A program made the position numbers and the translations under genes. Source: Flavipsychrobacter sp. (GTDB lineage: Bacteria > Bacteroidota > Bacteroidia > Chitinophagales > Chitinophagaceae). From it: 64,000 bases of DNA. The notes under the pieces are model-generated. The model did no database searches. It worked only from the letters and a program-made list of their open reading frames with translations, and was not told the DNA's origin. The stretch covers positions 62,001 to 126,000 of the forward strand of contig JAWKLD010000002.1 in assembly GCA_041392855.1 (NCBI GenBank). The letters run 5' to 3'. The first letter of the stretch is position 1, and every line of letters begins with the position of its first letter. This document shows positions 51,650-61,100 of the stretch, in pieces.

Positions 51650-52158
51650 TGTCAAAAATCACATTGATACAAGGCGACATTACTAAAATAGAAGTAGATG
51701 CTATTGTGAATGCTGCTAACACCTCTCTGCTAGGTGGTGGCGGTGTAGATGGTGCTATACACCGTGCAGGAGGTGAGGCCATACTCGATGCCTGTAAAGA
51801 CATAAGAGCGCGACAAGGCAAATGCAAGGTAGGAGAAGCGGTTATCACCACAGCAGGAAAACTACCTGCCACCTTTGTGATACACACTGTAGGCCCTGTG
51901 TGGAATGGCAAAGAAAAAGAAGAACAACTATTAGCCAATGCTTATCGTAATAGTTTACTACTAGCCGTAGAGAACAATGTTCGCCGCATTGCCTTTCCTA
52001 ATATAAGCACAGGTATCTATCGCTTCCCAAAAGATAAAGCTGCGGTAATAGCTACAACAGAGGTGAAAAACTTTTTAGCCAATAATGAACAACTAGAGGA
52101 AGTGATATTTGTGTGCTTTGATAACGAGAACTACGATTTGTATCAGCCACTTATTTAA
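51649..52158 (+). CDS. Macrodomain ADP-ribose-binding/deacylating protein
   Basis: 169 residues from the ATG at 51649; the in-frame ATG at 51625 would translate the repeated promoter segment and is rejected. Family sequence begins at once (KITLIQGDITKIEVDAIVNAAN). The macrodomain ligand loops LLGGGGVDGAIHRAGG (catalytic loop of MacroD-type O-acetyl-ADP-ribose deacetylases) and FPNISTGIYRFPKDKA are intact. It removes or binds ADP-ribose; a deacetylase or ADP-ribosyl-hydrolase role is inferred. Next gene starts 37 nt later. Confidence 0.9.
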   Translation: MSKITLIQGDITKIEVDAIVNAANTSLLGGGGVDGAIHRAGGEAILDACKDIRARQGKCKVGEAVITTAGKLPATFVIHTVGPVWNGKEKEEQLLANAYRNSLLLAVENNVRRIAFPNISTGIYRFPKDKAAVIATTEVKNFLANNEQLEEVIFVCFDNENYDLYQPLI

Positions 52159-52174
52159 CAGCACTTAAATATTT

Positions 52175-52193
52175 GATGCTGTAACTTGCAGCA
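52175..52193 (+). promoter_or_regulatory. Promoter-like repeat before the methyltransferase gene (copy 2)
   Basis: GATGCTGTAACTTGCAGCA, preceded like copy 1 by CAGCRCTTAA (here from 52160). TAACTTGC at 52182-52189 ends 6 nt before the ATG at 52196. The flanks TGCTG/CAGCA form a small inverted repeat. Confidence 0.45.
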
Positions 52194-52195
52194 CC

Positions 52196-52960
52196 ATGAG
52201 TGATATAACCAATCCTGCCTTCAACTACGATGCACAAACACAAGACTATGCCGCGCATCGCCAAACCGACCCGCGCATAGCGGCATATATCCATAACGCA
52301 CTAAGCAACGCCCATACCATACTCAACGTAGGAGCAGGGGCTGGCTCTTATGAGCCCGAGGATAAATACATTGTAGCGGTAGAGCCGTCTCTAAACATGC
52401 GCCTACAACGCTTGGAACAAAACCGAACACCTGCTATCAATGCCAAAGCCGATGCGCTGCCTTTTGATGATAATAGCTTTGATGCCTCTATGGCTACCAT
52501 CACCGTACACCACTGGCCCGATGTGGCTAAAGGGCTACAAGAGATGCGCCGCGTTACCAAAGGTGCAGTAGCCATCCTCACCTTCGACCCCGATGCGCTG
52601 GATCGTTTTTGGAACAAAGAATACATGCAAGCCCTCATTAACGTTGAGCGTCAACGCTACCCTTCTATTGCCTCCATTACCAATGCGCTTGGTGGGCACT
52701 GTACGGTAGAAGAGCTACCCATACCACTCGACTGTGTTGATGGTTTTCAAGAAGCCTTCTATGGTAGGCCAGAGGCTTTCCTCAATAAGGAGGTAAGAAA
52801 ATCACAATCGGCATGGGGCTTTTTACAAGCAGGAGAAGAGGAGCGTATAGTACAACGATTAGGTGAAGACCTAGCATCAGGTGAATGGGATAAAAAGTAT
52901 AGCTCCTACAGAACTATGCCACAGCTTTTGGGTGGACTTAGACTTATTACTGCTCGCTAA
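52196..52960 (+). CDS. Class I SAM-dependent methyltransferase
   Basis: 254 residues. Rossmann-like fold with motif I ILNVGAGAGSYEP, an acidic end of strand 2 (VAVEPS), motif II/post-II DALPFDDNSFDASMATITVHHW and RVTKGAVAILTFDP. It resembles UbiE/COQ5-like small-molecule methylases (Methyltransf_11), but the substrate is unknown. The 60-base line from 52261 is 53% G+C by my count, higher than nearby genes. The 3' end overlaps a convergent small membrane gene by 4 bp. Confidence 0.82.
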   Translation: MSDITNPAFNYDAQTQDYAAHRQTDPRIAAYIHNALSNAHTILNVGAGAGSYEPEDKYIVAVEPSLNMRLQRLEQNRTPAINAKADALPFDDNSFDASMATITVHHWPDVAKGLQEMRRVTKGAVAILTFDPDALDRFWNKEYMQALINVERQRYPSIASITNALGGHCTVEELPIPLDCVDGFQEAFYGRPEAFLNKEVRKSQSAWGFLQAGEEERIVQRLGEDLASGEWDKKYSSYRTMPQLLGGLRLITAR

Positions 52961-53142
52961 AACCAACCGAATATTATTACCCCCATCCATAACAGCAATA
53001 GTGCTACCCACAAGCCTACACCTAAATAATACTGCTGTTTGCTGTGGTAATATTTTCTCATTTGTCGCTTATAAAACACCACCTCGTAAACTACTTTAAC
53101 TAATAGTAATAATAGTATTATCCAATTAATGATGGTAAACAT
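52957..53142 (-). CDS. Small two-helix membrane protein
   Basis: 61 residues from the ATG at 53142 (longer frame lacks a better start). Two hydrophobic helices, about 4-20 (IINWIILLLLLVKVV) and 40-60 (YLGVGLWVALLLLWMGVIIF), linked by a basic loop KRQMRKYYHSKQQ. No family is recognised. Overlaps the methyltransferase 3' end by 4 bp. Confidence 0.45.
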   Translation of the reverse strand: MFTIINWIILLLLLVKVVYEVVFYKRQMRKYYHSKQQYYLGVGLWVALLLLWMGVIIFGWF

Positions 53143-53269
53143 GAGGTTGGGTGTTTTAAGTTGCAAAACTACTTTTGCAATGTTACCTTAGTTTTATATT
53201 GGTGTTGTCTTTCTGCTTTGCTCCTACAATTTGTGGTATAGTATTTGCGTTAGTTAGAAAAATTTGAAC

Positions 53270-53689
53270 ATGAAACACCTCTCCTCTATCCTTTTGACTA
53301 TCAGCATATTTATCTATACCTCTTGCGACAAAGCCAATAACGGGGCGGATGTTTGCAATGATGTTGTTTGTAGTGGCATATATGCCACCGTACTAGTAAA
53401 TGTGCAAGACATTAATAGGAATGAGGTGTCTCTATTCGATTTTTATACGATAAGAAAAAGTACAGGAGATACCATAAGACTACCTAGAAATAATGGCGCC
53501 ATGCCGTTTACTAGTCCTTACACAGTACTTAGCGATTATTATATGAATGTTTTTAAAAACCGATCAGACCATTTTCGTTTTATTGGCATAAAAGATGGCA
53601 AAACCGTTATCGACCAAGAATATTTCATTACCGCAGATTGCTGCCATATAAAAAAAGTAACCGGACCAGACACGATCACTATTCCATAA
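53270..53689 (+). CDS. Lipoprotein, tandem paralogue A
   Basis: 139 residues from the ATG at 53270 (TTG at 53264 two codons earlier). Lipoprotein signal ends YTSC. The mature domain has conserved CNDVVCSG, SLFDFYTIRKSTGDTIR and ITADCCHI with a Cys-Cys pair. The same blocks appear in the next gene, so this is a paralogous pair of an unknown family. The beta-rich fold and paired cysteines suggest a disulfide-stabilised domain. The next gene starts 27 nt later. Confidence 0.68.
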   Translation: MKHLSSILLTISIFIYTSCDKANNGADVCNDVVCSGIYATVLVNVQDINRNEVSLFDFYTIRKSTGDTIRLPRNNGAMPFTSPYTVLSDYYMNVFKNRSDHFRFIGIKDGKTVIDQEYFITADCCHIKKVTGPDTITIP

Positions 53690-53716
53690 ATATACAAACA
53701 GACTAAAACTATAATT

Positions 53717-54136
53717 ATGAAGAAATACATTTTGTTTCTATCAGCAACAGCACTAGCCATCACCTCTTGCTTTTCCTGCAAAAAGGTAACTGACAATACT
53801 AATGTTTGTAAAGATGTTGTTTGCACCTATGAGTTTAGATCAATAGCTATAAAAGTAACTAACAAGCAAGGAGATGCTGTAAAACTAGACGACTTCTATA
53901 CTATCAGAAAAAGCACGGGAGACACAATAAGACATCAAACATCTTCTCTTTTCATTCAAGACAGCTATATTGTACTTAATGACAGCTATAGAAAAAAATT
54001 AGAGAACCAACGTGATGTTTTCCAATTTGTAGCTATTATAAACGGCAAAGCTGTCATCGACCAGCCTTTCGTCATCGCTGCTGACTGTTGTCATATTGCT
54101 AAAGAAAGTGGTGTTAATGAAATAACCATAAACTAG
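53717..54136 (+). CDS. Lipoprotein, tandem paralogue B
   Basis: 139 residues. Lipoprotein signal ITSC or CFSC (two candidate lipoboxes, Cys18 and Cys21). Mature part repeats the paralogue A blocks: CKDVVCTY, KLDDFYTIRKSTGDTIR, DGKxVIDQ-type (NGKAVIDQPF) and IAADCCHI. No match to a family known to me. Likely cotranscribed with A. Confidence 0.68.
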   Translation: MKKYILFLSATALAITSCFSCKKVTDNTNVCKDVVCTYEFRSIAIKVTNKQGDAVKLDDFYTIRKSTGDTIRHQTSSLFIQDSYIVLNDSYRKKLENQRDVFQFVAIINGKAVIDQPFVIAADCCHIAKESGVNEITIN

Positions 54137-54164
54137 CACAGATCATCACTTGAGTATTATTCCA

Positions 54165-54172
54165 TAATTTTG
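54165..54172 (+). promoter_or_regulatory. -7 promoter element for the DinB-type lipoprotein
   Basis: TAATTTTG, 20 nt before the ATG at 54193. Confidence 0.45.
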
Positions 54173-54192
54173 CACTAACCAAAACTACATCA

Positions 54193-54750
54193 ATGAACTA
54201 CGCAAAATCGCTTTTGTTATTACTTTCTTTAAGTTTACTTTTCACTCAATGCAAAGAACAGCAAGAACAAAAGGCGCCTAGCTACACCATTGCTCAAGAG
54301 CAGATAGAAGTATGGGATGTGGCCATAGAACAGGTACTGGAACTTGCAGATGCTATGCCTGATGAACTTATGAATTTCCGTCCACACGATAGCATGCGCA
54401 GTTTTGCAGAACAACTCATACACATCGGACAATCATCAGAAATAATTACAAACCTCTTCTTGAAAGACATACCTCGTCCTGACAATGTACCAGTGATCAA
54501 TGCAGCCAATATGACAAAGGCGGATATTAAATCTTACATAAAAGAAAAACTAGAAATAGCCCGCGCTACTATGGCAAGCATGAGTAATAAAGAATTACTT
54601 AATGAAGAGGTCACTTCTTTTGCAGGTAATAAAATGACTCGTTTGGAAGGGATGCAATTTGTACACGACCACCTCACCAACCATAAAGCAAAAGCCAATT
54701 TATATATGCGTTTGGCAGGGCAGATACCGCCTAAATACAAATACTATTAA
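54193..54750 (+). CDS. DinB-superfamily lipoprotein
   Basis: 185 residues. Lipoprotein signal ends FTQC (about Cys20). The mature part is a DinB/YfiT-type four-helix bundle: WDVAIEQVLELADAMPDELMNFRPHDSMRSFAEQLIHIG, then LEGMQFVHDHLTNHKAKANLYMRL. The three-histidine metal site (IHIG, HDHLTNH) is present. DinB proteins are often thiol-dependent metal enzymes; export as a lipoprotein is less usual and puts this one in the envelope. Ends before a strong shared terminator. Confidence 0.78.
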   Translation: MNYAKSLLLLLSLSLLFTQCKEQQEQKAPSYTIAQEQIEVWDVAIEQVLELADAMPDELMNFRPHDSMRSFAEQLIHIGQSSEIITNLFLKDIPRPDNVPVINAANMTKADIKSYIKEKLEIARATMASMSNKELLNEEVTSFAGNKMTRLEGMQFVHDHLTNHKAKANLYMRLAGQIPPKYKYY

Positions 54751-54752
54751 TT

Positions 54753-54783
54753 AAAAAAGGGGCTGAATTTCAGCCCCTTTTTT
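54753..54783. terminator. Bidirectional terminator
   Basis: AAAAAAGGGGCTG/CAGCCCCTTTTTT around AATTT, between convergent genes, with A/T tracts on both sides. Confidence 0.9.
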
Positions 54784-54784
54784 A

Positions 54785-55036
54785 CTACATACAACTCCAT
54801 CGACTAGAACAGTTTTCATGCTCTTGCCCATCATCATAAGTCAGCTTTACACAACGACGGCTTGCCACACCTGATTTGCACTTGTCGTTAAGCTTGGTTT
54901 CACTGTACACGGTTCTCTTTATAATTTTAGGGCCTCCCGATACAGAAATCTCACTTGACACTTCTTCTAACTTTTCTAAGAATGTTTTCATGTCTAGCTC
55001 ATTGTTTTCTAATAGAGCCAAAATTTTTTCATTCAT
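54785..55036 (-). CDS. Small Cys-rich protein with leader-like N-terminus
   Basis: 83 residues from the ATG at 55036; the upstream extension to 55087 has no support. N-terminal ~32 residues are acidic and helical (KILALLENNELDMKTFLEKLEEVSSEISVSGG), ending in Gly-Gly. The C-terminal half is basic with four cysteines (DKCKSG, RRCVKL, ENCSSRWSC). The layout resembles peptide precursors with a Gly-Gly leader, but no modification enzyme or exporter gene is nearby. Function unknown. Confidence 0.5.
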   Translation of the reverse strand: MNEKILALLENNELDMKTFLEKLEEVSSEISVSGGPKIIKRTVYSETKLNDKCKSGVASRRCVKLTYDDGQEHENCSSRWSCM

Positions 55037-55153
55037 AAATTTACTTTTAAAGGTGATATAATTTTTACCTCGTAAAAGTATCAGCAAGCCTTAAAAACAT
55101 CATCAGTAGAAACACGTAATATACTGGGTAGATACACGCTATTTATTTAAAAG

Positions 55154-55180
55154 AAAAGGGAGCGCAATGCGCTCCCTTTT
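55154..55180 (-). terminator. Terminator of the giant metalloprotease gene
   Basis: AAAAGGGAGCGCA and TGCGCTCCCTTTT, a 13-bp perfect stem, 19 nt beyond the stop at 55199. Confidence 0.88.
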
Positions 55181-55198
55181 TACTGTTCGGTGCTTCAA

Positions 55199-58100
55199 TT
55201 ACCTTGCAGTAACAAACTTAATATAGTGTACACTACCATTGAGATGCAGGCGTGCCATATGCAATCCCCCATCGGCAATATCACCTAGATCAATGTAATG
55301 CTTAAACTCACCACGGTCTACACTTATTGTTCCTCTATAAACTACAGCTCCCAGCGTATTAATGACTTCGACCTTTATATCTTCATCATGACTACTGCTA
55401 CTCAACTTACCAGTGATATAGAAGGCCCCACCATTAGGGTTGGGCGACAAGGTAATATCATCAAACAATTGTTTGGCGGCTATTTGCTTAACGCTAACAG
55501 GTGCTACAGACATTTTGATCTTATTACTTAATACACTACTTGCCGTAGCACAGCTATCAGGTGTAGTCACCAAGCAGCTTATCGTATCTTGGTCAACAAA
55601 AGATCCTGTAACAAAAGTACTATTAGTTTCACCTGTGATGTCTATGCCATTTTTCCTCCATTGGAAACTTGGATTTTTAGCATTGGTCACTGCATTGAAA
55701 ATAACATACTGACCAGGAGTAACATTACTATCAGGAGTAACATAGATAGTAGCCACAGGAGTAGTAATAGACGTTACCGATAGTTTCACAGTATCAGCAT
55801 TTCTTGGCGCGTTCACACAGATATCGCTACCAGTGAATATAGTAGTTATCTCATCACCATCTGCAGGAAGTGGTAATGTAAATACATCTGCCGTTACCCC
55901 TATCATTGTTACATTATTCAAGTACCACTGATATTGAGGGTTAGGTCCTACATTATTTTTGTTTAAAGAGAACATAACTGCTGTACCCGCACATATTGTA
56001 TCTGTAGGAGACACTTGTATTGATAGAGAAGGTACAAGCACTGTCATGGTCAATGCGTTACTAGTTACTGTAGCTGGTGCAGGGCAAACTGCACTTATCG
56101 TCATGTCGCAAGTGATCACATCACTATTACTCAATGTATTTGTAGTGTAAGTGCTACTAGTAGCACCGCTTATCGCTGTACCATTACGCTTCCACTGATA
56201 GGTACGTGAAGTACCACCATTGGTATAACTGCTGGAGAACACAACCGTACCACCCTCACAAGTAGTAGTGCCAATATTAGAACTAATACTTACTGTAGGA
56301 ATAGTTAGTGGATTAACATGCATGCTGATCAGATTACTGGTATCTGTTGTTTTAGTAACACAGGTTTCGCTACTGGTCAGTATACATCTTATTACATCTC
56401 CTGAGGTCAAGGTGCTGCTGGCATAGAACAAACTACTTGTACCTACGTTAGCGCCATTCAATGTCCACTGATAGGTAGGCATAGTACCACCATTGACAGG
56501 CGTTGCCATAAAGTTAGCTTGTGTACCCGCACATATTGTGTCGTTTGGACTAACAGATATGGACACATCAGGTGTTAGGTTTTGATTTACAGTCATGGTA
56601 ATTCCTGTGCTGGTAGCTGTTGCTGTTAAAAGACAAGTTTCACTACTGGTCATTACAACAGTGATCACATCATTATTAACTAAAGTACTTGATGTATAAG
56701 TAGCCGATGTAGCTCCTGATATATCCGTCCCGTTCTTCTTCCATTGATAACTTGGAGTTGCGCCTCCATTAATAACAGAAGAACTAAAGGTTACAGAAGT
56801 ACCCACACATATCGTATCGTTTGGAGATACCGACGTAGTTACTAATGGTATCAAGTTAGGATTCACGGTCATGGTAATACTATTGCTCGTAGCTGTTGCT
56901 GAAGTAGCACAAGCTGCATTACTGGTCATTACACAACTTACTACATCACCATTGGCCAACGCAGTCGTTGTATAAGTAGTACCACCTGTGCCTACATTTA
57001 TACCGTTCACCTTCCACTGGTAAGTAGGCGATGTTCCACCATTGGTAGGTGTTGCAGTAAAAGTTACCGATGTACCTGCACAGATCGTATCATTAGGAGC
57101 TGGTGCAATAACAACTGCTGGCGTTACACTAGGTGTCACCGCCATATTTATGGTATTACTAGTAGCAGTAGTTGAGGTAACACAAGACAAACTTGTCGTC
57201 ATAACACAACTCACCGCATCGCTATTTGATAAAGTACTTGAAGTATAAGTAGCTCCAGAACCTGTTACATTAACACCATTTACTTTCCATTGATACGTTG
57301 GTGACGTGCCACCATTAGTTGGTGTGGCGGTAAAGGTTACTGATGTGCCACTGCATATAGTATTGCTTGGCGCTACTGCAATAGACACTGAAGGAGTGAC
57401 TGGTGTATTCACAGTCATAGTTACACCCGGGCTGGTAGCCGTAGTAGTAGTAAGACAAGCTAGGTTACTGGTCAACACTACTGTAACTACATCCCCTGTT
57501 ACTAATGTTGATGTATTGAAAGTAGAATTAGTTTCTCCCGTCACATCAACGCCATTCACTTGCCATTGATAGAAAGGCACACCACCATTTACAGGATTAC
57601 TAAAGAAACCTACAACTGTGCCTGCACAAACCGTATCGTTAGGGTTTGGAGTAATTGTTATAGAAGGTGTTACGATAGCATTCACCGTCATAGTAATACT
57701 ATTACTAGTAGCGGTAGCGCTGGTAACACAAGGTTCACTACTGGTCAACACACAGGTCACCACATCACTATTACTTAAAGTAGTACTTGTATAGGTAGTA
57801 CCACCTGTTCCTACATTAGTTCCATTCACTTTCCATTGGTAGGTAGGTGATGTTCCACCATTAGTAGGAGTAGCAGTAAAGGTTACTGACGCTCCAGTAC
57901 ATATCGTATTGCCAGGGTTGGCAGCGATACTCACTGATGGCGTTACCGGTGTAACCACAGACATTGTAAGACTATTACTTGTTGCGGTAGGTGTTGTCAC
58001 ACATCCTAGATTGCTGGTCATTACACAACTTATCACATCATTATTAGAAATAGTCGTATTTGTATATGTAGCACCACCTGTTCCTACATTAGCACCGTTT

Positions 58101-61100
58101 AATTTCCACTGATAGGTTGGCGATGTTCCGCCACCTGTTGGGGTTGCAGTAAAGGTAGCCGTAGTAGCACCCGCACAAACCGTAGTACCTGGGTTAGCAG
58201 CTATACTTACTGATGGGGTTATCTGTGGAGATATAGTGATCAACATATTATTACTAGCCACCGTAGCCGGTGTAGCACAAGTGGCATTGCTGGTCATGTT
58301 ACAACTTACTACATCATTATTACTCAATGAAGCATTGGTATATGTAGTACCACCCATACCTACGTTAGCACCATTTAATTTCCATTGATACGTTGGCGAT
58401 GTACCGCCACCCGTAGGTGTGGCTGTAAACGTTATAGACGTACCTGTACAAACTACATTACCAGGGTTAGCACTAATGGTCACGATAGGTGTAAGTGATG
58501 TCGTTACAGACATGGTAATACTATTACTAGTAGCAGTAGTAGGTGTGGCGCATGTAGCATTGCTGGTCATCACACAGGTCACTACATCATTATTGGCCAA
58601 GCTGGTAATATTAAATTGCGGGTTGTTTGTGCCCACATTAGTACCATTCAACTTCCACTGATAGGTAGGGTTTGTTCCTCCATTAGTAGGCGTTGCTGTA
58701 AAGGTTACTGATGCTCCGCTACAGATAGTAGTACCAGCATTTGAAGCGATACTAACCGACGGAACAAGTGCGTTGCCTACCGACATGGTAATACTATTAC
58801 TTGTTGCTGTTGAAGGTGTTGCACATGCTGCATTACTGGTCATCACGCAAGACACCACATCATTATTACTCAATGAAGCATTAGTATATGTAGTACCTCC
58901 CGTACCTACATTACCACCGTTCAACTTCCATTGATACATCGGTGACGTACCGCCATTAGTAGGCGTTGCCGTGAAGGTTACTGATGTGCCTGTACAGATA
59001 GAATTGCCCGGATTAGCAGCAATACTTACTGAAGGAGTAACGGTACTGGTTACTGTCATCGTTAAACCATTGCTGGTAGCAGTTGGCGTACTGGCACAAG
59101 ACGCATTACTGGTCATCACACAAGTCACCACATCATTATTACTCAATGATGCATTAGTATATGTAGTACCTCCAGTACCTACGTTACCACCATTCAATTT
59201 CCATTGATACGTTGGTGACGTACCACCATTGGTAGGTGTTGCCGTAAAGGTTACCGATGTGCCACTACATATAGTTGTACCCGGGTTGGCAGCTATACTC
59301 ACTGATGGCGTTACTGTTCCAGTAACCACCATTGTGATCTCATTACTAGTAGCCGTAGTAGGGCTAGCACAAGTAGCATTACTGGTCATCACACAAGTCA
59401 CTTTATCGTTATTAGCCAAACTAGCATTGGTATACGTAACTCCACCAGCACCTACATTACCACCATTCAATTTCCATTGATAGGTTGGTGAGGTTCCACC
59501 ATTAGTAGGTGTTGCTGTGAAGGTTACTGATGTACCATTACATATGGTATTACCAGGATTAGCACCTATAGCTACAGAAGGAGTAACAGTAGAACTATTC
59601 CTTACAATATTTAAAGTATTGGATTGTACGCTATCGCTACCGCACGATCCCGTATAATTTATTTTACAAAACAATGTACTTCCGTTCGCCAAAGTGGTAG
59701 GCGCTGTATAAGAAGCACTATTTGTCCCCACAGCAGCGTTATTAAGATACCACTGGTAAGAAGGGCTGGTCAGGGTGGTACTCGGTGTAACCGTAAAGGT
59801 CACAGAAGAACCATTACATGAAGGATTAGTACCTGATACGGTAGCTGTTATATTAGCAGAAGATGGCTTTACCAGTACGGAGTAATCCTCTGCCTGTCCA
59901 CCAGGAGAGAAATTACCACAACCGTTCGTAGGTATTGAACCACTAATATGTGTTGCTAATACCCGCATACGCAATGGCGTACAAGTAGTGATACCGGAAG
60001 TTGGCACACTATAAGTAGTAGTATGTGTTTCATCTCCGGCTACATTACCCGTATGACTATAGACCAACTCCCCTGCACTAAAGCTTCCGTTATTATCATA
60101 ATCTATATAGACAGCCACTTTTTGCGCATTAGGCCCTTCTGTTTTTACTGACAAAGTATAACTCTGCCCCTGTATTATATTAGCCCTTTGCTGGCAACTA
60201 CGGTCTAAATACACTGCAAAATTATCCTGACTATAACCACCATTAGAGCTTGCCGACAGGTCATTTAGATTTACTAAAGCCGGACCTAAATTGTAGCCAT
60301 TGTTAACATTAGCTGTGGTAAAGGAACAAGAGTTGGACGCCACATTAGTACCTGTATCTACCGAGCCTATGGAGCTTACCAAACCTGCCCTTTCATTCAA
60401 TAAGGCATCCAGCCACCTTACTTTTTGTCCGGGCGTAAACCTGTCCTGACAATTGGAGTAGTCCATGATATTCTTCTGCACGTTAGCATAAGAGTTACCT
60501 GTACACGGGTTGGGGTCAGTAGGGCAATTGAAGACCGATCGTTTATGAGGCTCTGTATCACATACAAGATCACCTGTAGTGGTACAGTTGGTTGTAGGCG
60601 GGCAAGTACTACCTGTACCATCACCCTCAAAAGTATGACGCAAGTTAAACGCGTGGCCAATTTCGTGAGGCAGAGTTATATTACCTGCATACACAGTTGT
60701 TGCCAGCATTATCGTACCATCAACTGTCGGGGAAGCTCCCGGATAATAAGCATAACCTGCCGTATAAGTACCAAAAGTACCGTCATTACTATCTATCTTA
60801 TTAACGATCCAAATATTATAATAGTCGTGGTTATTCCAACGGCTCAACGCTTTCACGTCAGCTTCCGCAGCCCCTGTAGTGTTGTTACTATTTACACCTC
60901 TCAAAGTATAATTAGCCAAACCATTACCATTCACTCTATTAATACCATTGCTGTAACCGCAACCTGTATTTCTTTTTGCCAGCACAAACTCTACCGGGAA
61001 ATAGGTTCCACCCGAACTACTATCAGGATAGGAAGCATATGTTGCCGCATAGGTCTGGTTCAGGTAATTGATCATAGAGATAATGGCCGAATCCGTAGGG

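Noticed and set aside
46987..55087. A complete prophage or defence island
   Set aside because: Only one phage-type gene; no integrase, portal, capsid, nuclease-toxin pair or attachment-site duplication is visible.
55500..59870. CRISPR-like or mobile repeat array
   Set aside because: The ~260-bp repeats are in frame inside one long gene and encode Ig-like domains; there are no short palindromic repeats with unique spacers.
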